This document shows positions 18,441 through 25,663 of a stretch of DNA of 39,821 bases, one piece after another. Position 1 is the stretch's first letter. Each line of letters starts with the position of its first letter. Position numbers and translations under genes: made by a program. The notes under the pieces are model-generated. The model did no database searches and was not told where the DNA came from. It saw only the letters and a list, made by a program, of their open reading frames with translations. Source of the DNA: Sabulicella glaciei (GTDB lineage Bacteria > Pseudomonadota > Alphaproteobacteria > Acetobacterales > Acetobacteraceae). The stretch is from NCBI RefSeq assembly GCF_026183895.1, contig NZ_JAPFQI010000029.1, positions 1 to 39,821 on the forward strand. The letters are read 5' to 3'.

Positions 18441-19296
18441 GCGCGGCCCTGTCGGCTGCCCTGCCGCGGATCTGGTCGAGCACCGGGCGCAGGAAAGTGG
18501 CAAAGTGCTCGTAATTCTCACTCATCGGAAAATGGCCAAGGCGGGACATGATCGTCACGTCGCTGCCGGGAATGTGCCGCGCCGTTTCGCGCGTCGCCTC
18601 GGGCGAGCACGAATAGTCATATTCCCCGGTCAGCAGCCAAACTGGGCATCGCGCCGTGTCAATGGCTTCAAGGCGCGCGCGCAAGTCGCCCTCGGCCTTG
18701 TAGAAATGCAGGTCGCCACGGAACACGCCGGGGCCGCCCTGCATGTAGTGCCACAGCGTTTCCCATCGCTCGTTCTCGGGCGATTGTGGCGCCATGAGGC
18801 CAGAGACGATCCCGGCGCAGACCTCGCCGCCATGCACGTCGGGCCGGTGCGCCCATTCCGTGTCGTAGTAGGGATCCACATGCGAGGAGGATTGCAGGCC
18901 AATGACGCCGCCCAGGCGCGCTCCATGGGACGCGGCCAATTCGAGCACCACGCGCCCGCCGATCGAGCAGCCCATCACCACCGGGCGGTCGAGGCCCAGA
19001 GCGTCCGAGACGCCGAGGATCGCCTCGACATACGAGGCGGTGGTGAGCTTGTACTCCTCCTTCCACCATCCATCCGGCGGCGAGGACTTGCCGTGCCAGG
19101 GCAGATCGAAGGTGACGCAGCGGAAGTGCTGTGTCACGCGGGCGTCATTTAGCAGACCACGCCATTGCCGTGTGTCGGAGCCGGCGGTGTGCAGGCACAG
19201 CAGGGGAATGCCGCTTCCCGTTTCCTCGACATAGATGCGGTGGAGCTTTCCCCCGAGAGGCACGGCCATGTAGCCGCCGCGGATCGGCTCCATCAT
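18436..19296 (-). CDS. Alpha/beta hydrolase
   Basis: A 286-residue serine hydrolase without a signal peptide. The oxyanion region reads LLCLHTAGSD, the nucleophile elbow is GCSIGG, the acid is likely Asp in LLTGEYDYS, and the catalytic His is in RLGHFPMSEN. DLPWHGKS matches the conserved loop after strand 4. The substrate could be an ester, lactone or C-C bond. The ATG at 19296 overlaps the upstream stop (ATGA), placing it last in an operon with a small SCP2-like protein and a LivK-like binding protein. The C-terminal end is close to an IS481 remnant. Confidence 0.9.
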   Translation of the reverse strand: MMEPIRGGYMAVPLGGKLHRIYVEETGSGIPLLCLHTAGSDTRQWRGLLNDARVTQHFRCVTFDLPWHGKSSPPDGWWKEEYKLTTASYVEAILGVSDALGLDRPVVMGCSIGGRVVLELAASHGARLGGVIGLQSSSHVDPYYDTEWAHRPDVHGGEVCAGIVSGLMAPQSPENERWETLWHYMQGGPGVFRGDLHFYKAEGDLRARLEAIDTARCPVWLLTGEYDYSCSPEATRETARHIPGSDVTIMSRLGHFPMSENYEHFATFLRPVLDQIRGRAADRAAP

Positions 19297-19670
19297 GCCG
19301 CTGCCCTCGCGGGTTGGCTGCGCAGGGTGGCAAGGGCCGCCTTGAACCAGAGCAGATGGCTCATGAAGGGATGGAGGTTGCCTTCCAGCCGTAGCTCCCT
19401 TCCGCGCAGTAGGGCCATCAGGTCGTGGCGGCCGGGTGGCGGCTCGGGCGACAGGAATGCCTGCCAAGCCTCCAGCTCGATGCGGATGGCGAGGGTCCAG
19501 GACGGCATGAGGAAGGGGCCGTGGCGCACGGACTCCACGGCGCCGTCGCGCAGCCGCAGCATCCATTCCTCGGTGCCGACGGCGAGCAGAACGTCGGCAT
19601 CCAGAAAGCGGCCCCAGCGGCGCAGCATGGGGTTGCCGTTCACGAGGCTGGGAAGATCCTCCGGCGTCAT
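19293..19670 (-). CDS. Small protein, possibly SCP2-like lipid/sterol-binding fold
   Basis: A 125-residue cytoplasmic protein beginning MTPEDLPSLVNGNPMLRRWG. Alternating strands (DVLLAVGTEEWMLRLRDGAV) precede WTLAIRIELEAWQAFL and a C-terminal LHPFMSHLLWFKAAL. The pattern resembles short SCP2-domain proteins that bind hydrophobic ligands, but I am not certain. Start and stop both overlap neighbours as ATGA, so it is clearly translated as part of this operon. It may bind the hydrolase substrate. Confidence 0.7.
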   Translation of the reverse strand: MTPEDLPSLVNGNPMLRRWGRFLDADVLLAVGTEEWMLRLRDGAVESVRHGPFLMPSWTLAIRIELEAWQAFLSPEPPPGRHDLMALLRGRELRLEGNLHPFMSHLLWFKAALATLRSQPARAAA

Positions 19671-20902
19671 GCCGGCACCAGGGCGCAGCCCGCGCCCGCC
19701 ATGGGGCGGAAGGCCTGATCGGCGGGGATGGTACGGGCGGTGGCGTAGTACTCCCAGGGACCCTTGCTTTCCTCCGGCGCCTTGACGCGGAAGAGATACA
19801 TCTCGTGCACCTTGCGGCCGTCGGCGCGCACGGTGCCTTGACCGAAGAGCGGATCCTCCGTGCCGTTCGCCTTCATCCAGGCGATCGCCGCGCGGCCGCT
19901 GGGATTGTCGCCCAGCGCGGCGCGAGCCTTGAGGTAGTGGAGCACGGCGGAATAGCCGCCCGCATGAATCATTCCCGGCTTGTGGCCGTTCATCTGCGGG
20001 GCGTAGCGGGCCGAGAAGGCGCGCGTGGCCTCGTTCATGTCCCAGTAGAAGGCCTCGGTCAGGGTCAGCCCCTGCGCCGCCGGCAACCCCAGCGCGTGCA
20101 CGTCGGCGATCTGGAACAGCAGCGCCGCGAGGCGAGTGCCTCGGCGGGCGAGGCCGAACTCGGCCGCCTGCTTCAGGCAGTTCACCGTGTCGCTGCCGGC
20201 ATTCGCGAGGCCGATCACCTTGGCGCGGCTGGCCTGGGCCTGGACCAGGAAGGAGGAGAAGTCTGTCGTGCCGGGGAAGGGGGTGCGCGCCGTGCCGAGG
20301 ACGCGCCCGCCGGCCTCCCGCACGAAGCCTGCCGTGTCGGCCTCCAGCGCATGGCCGAAGGCATAGTCGGCGGTGATGAAGAACCAGGTATCCGCCCCGT
20401 CCGCCACCAGGGCACGGCCCGTCCCGGCTGCGAGGGACCAAGTGTCGTAGGTCCAGTGCACGTGGTTCGGACCGCAATTCGCTCCAGTGAGCGCGGCAGA
20501 GGCTGGTCCAGTGAAGAGCGCGACCTTGTCCTTCTCCGCCACCAGCCCCGCCATGCCGAGGGCAGCGGAGGAGACAGGCACGTCCAGGATGGCGTCCACA
20601 CCCTGCCGGTCCAGCCAGTCGCGCGCGATGGCAAGGCCGAGGTCCGGGCGGTTCTGAAAATCTGCCTGGATCACTTCCACGCGTAGCCCGGGGTGGGAGT
20701 GCATGAAATCTTCGGCGGCCAGCCTCGCGCCGACCACCGAGCCGGGACCCGTGTTGGCGGCGTAGGGTCCGTTCATGTCGCTGAGCACGCCGATCTTCAC
20801 GATGCGGGCCGGCTGTGCGCGAAGGGCGGGTGACGAGAGCGTCGTGGACGCGAGAGCCCCGCCGATCAGCAGGGCGCGCCTGCCGGCCTGTGTCGTCATC
20901 AT
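19667..20902 (-). CDS. ABC transporter substrate-binding protein, LivK/urea-amide type
   Basis: A 411-residue periplasmic binding protein of the type 1 fold. The double ATG at 20902/20899 has a perfect GGAGG seven bases upstream. The signal peptide runs from RRALLIGGALASTTLSS to the LRAQP cleavage region. The mature start VKIGVLSDMNGPYAANTGPG is typical of branched-chain amino acid or amide binding proteins. VLGTARTPFPGTTDFSSFL is the usual hinge region. No permease or ATPase of this transporter is next to it; instead it leads an SCP2-like protein and a hydrolase. Confidence 0.92.
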   Translation of the reverse strand: MMTTQAGRRALLIGGALASTTLSSPALRAQPARIVKIGVLSDMNGPYAANTGPGSVVGARLAAEDFMHSHPGLRVEVIQADFQNRPDLGLAIARDWLDRQGVDAILDVPVSSAALGMAGLVAEKDKVALFTGPASAALTGANCGPNHVHWTYDTWSLAAGTGRALVADGADTWFFITADYAFGHALEADTAGFVREAGGRVLGTARTPFPGTTDFSSFLVQAQASRAKVIGLANAGSDTVNCLKQAAEFGLARRGTRLAALLFQIADVHALGLPAAQGLTLTEAFYWDMNEATRAFSARYAPQMNGHKPGMIHAGGYSAVLHYLKARAALGDNPSGRAAIAWMKANGTEDPLFGQGTVRADGRKVHEMYLFRVKAPEESKGPWEYYATARTIPADQAFRPMAGAGCALVPA

Positions 20903-21331
20903 TTTCTTCCTCCCATTTGGCCGAAGCTTAGGCGTCGTCGGCGCGGGAGCCAATCGGGAGCGCTGCCCGCTCGCTATCCTGCCGGCCAGGGCATCAGAGG
21001 CCTGCTGTCAGCCGGCGCCAGCGGAGGCCCAAAAACCGGGGCGAACTGACTGGGCACCGTCTTCCTGTGGTGAGCGAGACGATCATCACCGCGAACCGAC
21101 GAATGTCCCGAAAGGCAAGGAGTCCTTCCGAACCGGACATTTTCGTAGTGAGCCCAAGCGCAGCAGGAAACGGGATGCAGGAAAATTCCATCTTTTCCTC
21201 AGGCGATCTGCAGGACCTCCTCAGGATTCAGATCGGCCCTTTGCACCATTCTCCACTCACCGATGCAGAATGGCACGGGGGCATCCAGACGGTCTGGAAC
21301 GCGCCGGCCAGCATCGCGAGGGAGAACCAAC
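20903..21331. other. Intergenic region with nested inverted repeats
   Basis: No credible gene is seen. The region should contain the promoter of the minus-strand LivK-like operon and that of the plus-strand secreted protein. A nested inverted repeat (21102-21141) is listed separately. Confidence 0.4.
21102..21141. repeat. Nested inverted repeats
   Basis: AATGTCC (21102-21108) pairs with GGACATT (21135-21141). Inside them AAGGA (21117-21121) pairs with TCCTT (21123-21127) around a single G. It may be an operator, an RNA structure or an old mobile-element end. Confidence 0.35.
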
Positions 21332-21724
21332 ATGTCTGTTTTCAAGAGCACCCTGGCCCTGGCCGCTGTCACCGCGGCCCTCCTCGGCACCGGCACGGCC
21401 AGCGCCCAGGCCTGCCCGTGCATGACCCAGGGCGCCGAGGATTCGAGCATCGACTACGGGCCAGGCCGACCCAACAACGTCGTCGGCGGCGGCCGGCTGG
21501 TCGCCATCTTCGATGAGGAGAACCACGGCGCCACCTATTTCGAGCCGCAATACGAGCAGCAGGCCCGGGCCCGCATGGTCGCTCATGTCTTCACCTCGGG
21601 TGATGGCCGTGCCGAGGTGGCCTGGGTGCCCGAAGGCACGCAGGCGACCGCCCTGGCCACGCTAGGTGGGGACGGCAGCCTGCATCAGGCGCGCCTCCGC
21701 CCGCAGCGCCTCGCCAGCCGGTGA
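21332..21724 (+). CDS. Secreted hypothetical protein
   Basis: A 130-residue protein with a clear signal peptide (MSVFKSTLALAAVTAALLG, cleavage likely at ASA-QA) and a good GAGGGAG ribosome site before the ATG at 21332. The mature part starts with a CPC pair and continues with NNVVGGGRLVAIFDEENHG, then EVAWVPEGTQATALATLG. I recognise no family. It is probably periplasmic. Confidence 0.75.
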   Translation: MSVFKSTLALAAVTAALLGTGTASAQACPCMTQGAEDSSIDYGPGRPNNVVGGGRLVAIFDEENHGATYFEPQYEQQARARMVAHVFTSGDGRAEVAWVPEGTQATALATLGGDGSLHQARLRPQRLASR

Positions 21725-22000
21725 GCCCCGCATCAGGGTCCGGCTTACCGTGGAGCGAACCCGGGCCATTTCTTCTGTCCGAGGACCAAGCCAATCCAGC
21801 GCTATGCGCGCCGGATCTTTGGACGACACGGATGCAGCTCTGGCTCCGGGCATCCCAGTCGCGACACGGAAAAGAAGCAACAAGCCGCCCATCCATCCAG
21901 GCCGCCACTCAAGGGCTATGTGGCGCTCCAGGAGGCTCGATCGCTGACTTCTAAACCAGCGCATGGCCGCGCAAGACAGGCTTCGATGCCTCACAAAATG

Positions 22001-22030
22001 GCCCAGGGCAGGGACACAACCACCCTGGGC
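22001..22030 (+). terminator. Inverted repeat, possible terminator
   Basis: GCCCAGGG (22001-22008) and CCCTGGGC (22023-22030) form a perfect 8-bp stem with a 14-base loop. It lies 276 bases after the secreted-protein stop and has no T-tract, so a terminator role is only possible. Confidence 0.3.
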
Positions 22031-22049
22031 ACACCCTCACAGGGCTGCC

Positions 22050-22067
22050 CCATAACATTCGTTATGG
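22050..22067. promoter_or_regulatory. Perfect 18-bp palindromic site
   Basis: CCATAAC, spacer ATTC, GTTATGG form a perfect 7+4+7 inverted repeat in AT-rich DNA. The shape fits a dimeric regulator operator (ATAAC-N4-GTTAT), although no regulator gene is adjacent. It could also belong to the left flank of the IS5 remnant. Confidence 0.35.
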
Positions 22068-22145
22068 AAAATAAGTACTTGATATTGCTTGTTATTCCCT
22101 AGTTTTAGCAACGGCTCAGCCCCGCCGCAAGGAAGTCCTCTCGTC

Positions 22146-22552
22146 ATGCACCTGCATGACCCCTCCGGCCTGACGGACGAGGAATGGGCGCGGATCGAGC
22201 CGCTGCTGCCGAAGCCGTCGCGACGGGGCCGCAAGCCCACCGTTGCCCTGCGCGGAGTGCTCAACGCCATCCGCTGCACGGCTCGCAGCGCGGGCGGCTG
22301 GCGCATGCTGCCAGTTCATTTCGATCCTTGGCAGACAGTCTACTGGTGGTTCCGACGTTTCGTCCGCCGGTTGCTGTTCCGCACCATCCACGACGCGGCG
22401 CTGATGCTGGATCGCAAGGCGGCCGGACGCGAGGCCAGCCCCACGGGTGACGTGCTCGACAGCCAAACGGTGAAGGCCCCCTTCGCCGAGGTGCGCGGCT
22501 TCGACGGCGGGAAAAGGATCGTCGGGCGTGAGCGCCACATATTTGCCGACCG
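22146..22552 (+). pseudogene. IS5-family transposase, truncated
   Basis: From the ATG at 22146 the frame encodes a typical IS5 transposase N-terminal half: SGLTDEEWARIEPLLPKPSR, then RGVLNAIRCTARSAGGWRML, VYWWFRRFVRR, the first catalytic Asp in VLDSQTVKAP, and GFDGGKRIVGRERHI. After that the protein runs into unrelated sequence, so the second Asp and the Glu of the DDE triad are lost. CAGCCCCGC at 22117-22125 and its inverse GCGGGGCTG at 22566-22574 might be the terminal repeats of a shortened 458-bp element. The right copy also forms part of a hairpin (22556-22571). Confidence 0.7.
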
Positions 22553-22575
22553 GCTCCCCGCCCTAGCGGGGCTGT

Positions 22576-23100
22576 CTACCGTCCCTGCCGCAGCGCGCCG
22601 TCACCGAAGCTCACGGTCTGCGCAGGCTGTCTTTGCCAGGCCGGAATCTGCACCCGGAGCCGTCCATCTTCTGCGACGGCGACGCGCGGGTTGGGTGAGC
22701 AGGACCCGAAGAGCGGCGAGATTGCCGTGCCACTGGCCCCCATTTCCAGGATACGGAACTTGGCCGGGCAGACCTGCCCACCACTCGCGACCGTCAGCAA
22801 CACAAAGGTCCGGTCCCCCGCCGGGTAAACACCCGCGAAGCCTCCAAAGCCTTCTTCATCCTTCAGGATCTCCCGGCCGCGCGCGTGCAAGGAGAACTCC
22901 CCAAGGCCGGTGGCCTGCATCACCAGGCGCGCTGGACCGAGGACGTGTGTCTGCCGAAAGCGTGGCTCGCCACCCAGCACTGGCCATTCAAGCCGCACCT
23001 CGCCGCCCGGGATCCGCTCGGTGCGCGGGGCCTGAGCGGAGGCAAGCACGGAAACGCAGGCGGCCACCAGCACAGCAGCCGCCCAAACCATCTTCTTCAT
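22576..23100 (-). CDS. Secreted hypothetical protein cotranscribed with HU
   Basis: A 174-residue protein with a signal peptide (MKKMVWAAAVLVAACVSVLA, cleavage near ASA-QA). The mature part has a beta-rich pattern: GGEVRLEWPVLGGEPRFRQT, then VFPG-less strands and a single disulphide-capable pair of Cys (QVCPAK and FGSCSP). I do not know the family. The ATG at 23100 was chosen because it gives the signal peptide and lies 10 bases after the HU stop. A CCCCGC-CCTA-GCGGGG hairpin sits about 5 bases past its stop and may serve as its terminator. Confidence 0.75.
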   Translation of the reverse strand: MKKMVWAAAVLVAACVSVLASAQAPRTERIPGGEVRLEWPVLGGEPRFRQTHVLGPARLVMQATGLGEFSLHARGREILKDEEGFGGFAGVYPAGDRTFVLLTVASGGQVCPAKFRILEMGASGTAISPLFGSCSPNPRVAVAEDGRLRVQIPAWQRQPAQTVSFGDGALRQGR

Positions 23101-23110
23101 GCTTTGCGGA

Positions 23111-23422
23111 TCAGCCCTTTGCGGCCTTGCGCTTGGCCTTCTTGAGGCTCGCGTGGGCATCCGTCTTCATGGAAACCGAGGGACGGAACTTGAACGCGAC
23201 GCCGGCCTTGATCTTGATCTTCTCCTGAGTGCGCGGATTGAAGCCCGAGCGCGCGGCGCGCTCGCGCACCGTCAGCGAGCCGATCTCGGGCAGCCCCAGG
23301 CGTCCCTCGCGCACCAGCTCGTCGCGCAGCGCCCCCAGGATCTCGCCGGCCAGCCGCGTGGCCTCCACCCCGGTGATCTCGATGTTGCTCTTGATGGTCT
23401 CGATGATCAGCGCCTTGGACAT
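23111..23422 (-). CDS. HU/IHF-family DNA-binding protein
   Basis: A 103-residue histone-like protein. It starts MSKALIIETIKSNIEITGVE, has LPEIGSLTVRERAARSGFNP across the DNA-binding arm region (GxxxxxxRxxRxGxNPxT), and ends in a Lys/Ala-rich tail (SLKKAKRKAAKG). The acidic and hydrophobic pattern of the first two helices fits HU more than IHF. The tail is longer and more basic than in standard 90-residue HU. The likely ribosome site is AAAGGA. It bends and packs DNA, and sits next to the DNA-processing island. Confidence 0.92.
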   Translation of the reverse strand: MSKALIIETIKSNIEITGVEATRLAGEILGALRDELVREGRLGLPEIGSLTVRERAARSGFNPRTQEKIKIKAGVAFKFRPSVSMKTDAHASLKKAKRKAAKG

Positions 23423-23444
23423 GCTTCCATTCCTTTACGAAAGA

Positions 23445-23459
23445 ACTCGCTCAGCGAGT
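23445..23459. promoter_or_regulatory. Palindrome upstream of HU gene
   Basis: ACTCGCT, one C, AGCGAGT is a perfect 7+1+7 inverted repeat about 23 bases upstream of the HU start. It could be an operator or a 5' untranslated hairpin. Confidence 0.35.
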
Positions 23460-23531
23460 GCCTTCGTTTGAAGCGCATAGGGAGGCGCTTGGGAATCCCC
23501 ATCTGCTGAGACGGAAACTACGTAGGCGCCT

Positions 23532-24476
23532 TCAGGCCATCGCAGGTTCAGCCGGCAAGAGACCAGCATTGCGCGCTTCTTCGTCCGCAACGTCCAGCAG
23601 CGGCTGCAGGTGATCGAACCGCTCGCCGCGCCCCCGGGCACAGTCGGCAAAGGACTTCCAGCTCTGCGCGTGCTCCTTCTCGTCGAGATGGCCGCAAGCC
23701 AGCTGATAGCGGAGCCAGACGCCATAAAGGAGGCCAACGTCGCCCTCGCAGTATCGACCCACCTCCTCGATCCGCCCCTCGTTCACCATGGCCTCGACCA
23801 TGGAGCCCTCCACGCCGTCGGCTTTGCCAGGCAGGCCAAGCACGGCCGCGATTTCCACCAGCTTGCACTTCGGGCCGGGCGACCAGTTTGCCAGGACCTC
23901 CATCAGATCCACGTGGCACTCGGCGTAGCGCTTCCAGTAGTCGTGCGGCAGCGAGTAGCCATTCTCCCGTTTGAACTTCCAGTCCTGGATTCCCGCAGGT
24001 TTGCGATAGGTGAGGTACTGGGCGGGAAGACGCAGTGCGACAGCCCGAAAACGCGCCACCGGCAGATCGAAGCCGGTCGTGTTCCAGCCAATGATGCAAG
24101 GCTGCTCGTTGGTTCCACGGCGCGGCCCAAGCAGCTGGTCCAGCCGCTCCAGATTGTCTCGCTCGCTTCCGTGGCCGGTGTGCCGTGTGGCGATGCGCAG
24201 CACATCCCAGTGCCGGGATTTCTCGGTATTCTCCGTGCGGCGGCACAGGATCACCGAGGTCGCGACGATCTTGTGCAAGACCGATTTGACGAAGACCTCT
24301 TTGTCTTCCTGGCCTGACCGGCGGCAGTAATCCGTCAGCGCTGCGCGCACCTCTGCGTCCGGCGCCTCGGGGCCAAAGCCGAGCAAGCGACGCGCCGCGT
24401 CGAGGTCCGGCACCGTCTCAAGGTCGAGCACGACGGCGCTTTCGGTTTCCCTGGGTGGTTTCGCTTCTTCGTCCAC
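23532..24476 (-). CDS. DEDD-type 3'-5' exonuclease (PolB-like predicted exonuclease)
   Basis: A 314-residue DnaQ-like nuclease. ExoI Asp/Glu is visible in AVVLDLETVPD, the ExoII Asp in IIGWNTTGFDLPVARFRA, and ExoIII as YCEGDVGLLYGVWLRYQL (YxxxD type), with further conserved NxxxxCKLVEIAAVLGLPGK-like features. This matches the predicted PolB-exonuclease family. It probably degrades single-stranded or frayed DNA. I prefer a GTG at 24476, with GGGGAGG just upstream; the frame stays open to a TTG at 24539 with a poorer ribosome site. It forms the left side of the helicase/nuclease island. Confidence 0.85.
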   Translation of the reverse strand: MDEEAKPPRETESAVVLDLETVPDLDAARRLLGFGPEAPDAEVRAALTDYCRRSGQEDKEVFVKSVLHKIVATSVILCRRTENTEKSRHWDVLRIATRHTGHGSERDNLERLDQLLGPRRGTNEQPCIIGWNTTGFDLPVARFRAVALRLPAQYLTYRKPAGIQDWKFKRENGYSLPHDYWKRYAECHVDLMEVLANWSPGPKCKLVEIAAVLGLPGKADGVEGSMVEAMVNEGRIEEVGRYCEGDVGLLYGVWLRYQLACGHLDEKEHAQSWKSFADCARGRGERFDHLQPLLDVADEEARNAGLLPAEPAMA

Positions 24477-24599
24477 CACATCCTCCCCGGCATGAACCTT
24501 CCGGGAACTGTCTACCAACGGAGGAAGGGGGTTCCGCAAGAGTCCGGTAAGACGTTCCGCAGGTGGGCTGTTGAAAGAAAACCTCCCGAGGCCTTTCGC

Positions 24600-24977
24600 T
24601 CAGGCATAGCCGCCGTGCTCGATGTCGGTGAGATAAGCGCACACAGCGTCTGCTCGGCCGGTCTTCACGAGGTCCTCGGCGGTCAGATCGCCAAACCCGG
24701 GCAGGTTCTGCGACTGGCACCAAACGAGCGCCGCGTGTTCGGAACCAGCGGCTTGGCGAACCCGACCTATGACGTCCGCCATGTCGCGGAGCCGAGCCGG
24801 GGCCGTGGGTGTGGACATGCGCCCGCCCTGCGTCAGCGTCTCTGAGGACACACCAACGGCTTCCGCGAGTTGCTCCATGGTGATGCACAGGCGGTCGCAA
24901 ACCGCCTGAGGCCGGATCTGTCCGCCGCCGTCGGACACCGCGGCGAGGAACTCGGATGGATCAGGCTGGATGTGCAT
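24600..24977 (-). CDS. Xre/MbcA/ParS-like antitoxin protein, orphan
   Basis: A 125-residue protein. An N-terminal HTH-like stretch (LCITMEQLAEAVGVSSETLT) is followed by the toxin-binding type C-terminal domain: LRDMADVIGRVRQAAG, then FGDLTAEDLVKTGRADAVCA and YLTDIEHGGYA. This resembles antitoxins of RES/MbcT-type toxins. The ATG at 24977 has an AGGAG ribosome site five bases away; a GTG directly before it is less well spaced. No RES-domain toxin gene is adjacent, so the protein is either orphan or has been reused as a regulator. Confidence 0.75.
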   Translation of the reverse strand: MHIQPDPSEFLAAVSDGGGQIRPQAVCDRLCITMEQLAEAVGVSSETLTQGGRMSTPTAPARLRDMADVIGRVRQAAGSEHAALVWCQSQNLPGFGDLTAEDLVKTGRADAVCAYLTDIEHGGYA

Positions 24978-25029
24978 CACGGCTCCTGTCGCTGCCTCTC
25001 AGGCAGCGCCTCCACGTAAGCCGGGACCG

Positions 25030-25257
25030 CTATGCAGCCTCTGACTGCCGGCGCCGTCCGTCCGGAGCCAAAGGAGGTGGATCGGCGGCCATCGCAGCTG
25101 CGCGGCGCTCAAGCCACGCTGCGATTTCCTCGGGCACGCTGCCCATGCCTCTTGCCCATTTGCGGACGCGCGCCTCGTCCATGACGAGGGCTTCGGCCAA
25201 GCCTCGCTGCGTCCAGCGCAGCAGGGTCAGACACTCGCGCAGGCGAGTCGGGGTCAT
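25030..25257 (-). CDS. Small HTH DNA-binding protein
   Basis: A 75-residue protein: MTPTRLRECLTLLRWTQRGL, then AEALVMDEARVRKWARGMGS and VPEEIAAWLERRAAAM. This is a compact Cro/CI-like helix-turn-helix (TQRGLAEAL...RVRKWARG). It overlaps the upstream coiled-coil/membrane gene by 4 bases (ATGA), so the two are translated together. It probably binds the palindrome at 25594-25610 ahead of the pair, which is inference. Confidence 0.75.
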   Translation of the reverse strand: MTPTRLRECLTLLRWTQRGLAEALVMDEARVRKWARGMGSVPEEIAAWLERRAAAMAADPPPLAPDGRRRQSEAA

Positions 25258-25580
25258 CCGCCCCCTCCCAGCCAACGGGCGATCACCGGGGCGGCGGCTG
25301 TCAGTGCGCCGATTGCAGCCACCACCGCCGCCACTGGAGTGACGAAACGCGTCACGCGCAAGTTGGAAGCTTCGGCACTCAGCTTCGCGGCCTCGGCGGT
25401 CAGCTTGTGCTGCTCGGCGACGAACTTCCGCGTCTCTTCCTGCTGACGCTCGATGCGGGAAACCAACTCCGCAAGGTTGAGGCGCTCGGGGATGTCCGTG
25501 GTGGTGCTCAGCGGTGTCTCCACTCGGTCTGGCGGGGCTGGCCCCTCGCCCTGTCTGCAACATGCGAATTTGTGGCGCAC
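25254..25580 (-). CDS. Coiled-coil protein with C-terminal membrane segment
   Basis: The conserved-looking part begins TTTDIPERLNLAELVSRIER, continues as a long heptad-rich helix (EETRKFVAEQHKLTAEAAKL), then a hydrophobic helix (VAAVVAAIGALTAAAPVIA) and a short RWLGGGG end. It looks like a tail-anchored or single-pass membrane protein with a cytoplasmic coiled coil. The start is uncertain: the GTG at 25580 gives 108 residues, and a GTG at 25523 would give a shorter form closer to the conserved part. Neither has a strong ribosome site. It is translationally coupled to a small HTH protein. Confidence 0.6.
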   Translation of the reverse strand: MRHKFACCRQGEGPAPPDRVETPLSTTTDIPERLNLAELVSRIERQQEETRKFVAEQHKLTAEAAKLSAEASNLRVTRFVTPVAAVVAAIGALTAAAPVIARWLGGGG

Positions 25581-25593
25581 TCGTCAACGTTAA

Positions 25594-25610
25594 ATCCGCA
25601 ATATGCGGAT
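25594..25610. promoter_or_regulatory. Palindromic operator candidate
   Basis: ATCCGCA, spacer ATA, TGCGGAT make a perfect 7+3+7 palindrome. It lies in AT-rich DNA just upstream of the coiled-coil/HTH gene pair and after the helicase stop. The position fits an operator for the co-encoded HTH protein. Confidence 0.45.
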
Positions 25611-25663
25611 AAATTTCGGCCTCTTTGCCGACCGTCGTTAAGCGCCGCGTGATGCGGCCCAAC

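Larger units (their letters stand above)
21725..22116. other. Intergenic region, AT-rich at its right end
   Basis: No gene is supported. Two clean inverted repeats lie near the right side (22001-22030 and 22050-22067, listed separately). An AT-rich stretch (about 22050-22112) follows, leading into an IS5 remnant. The low GC contrasts with the neighbours and suggests inserted DNA. Confidence 0.4.

Noticed and set aside
21067-21516. Plus-strand 149-residue frame overlapping the secreted protein at 21332
   Set aside because: The second half is Arg/Pro/Gly-rich shadow coding. The overlapping frame from 21332 has a signal peptide and a good ribosome site.
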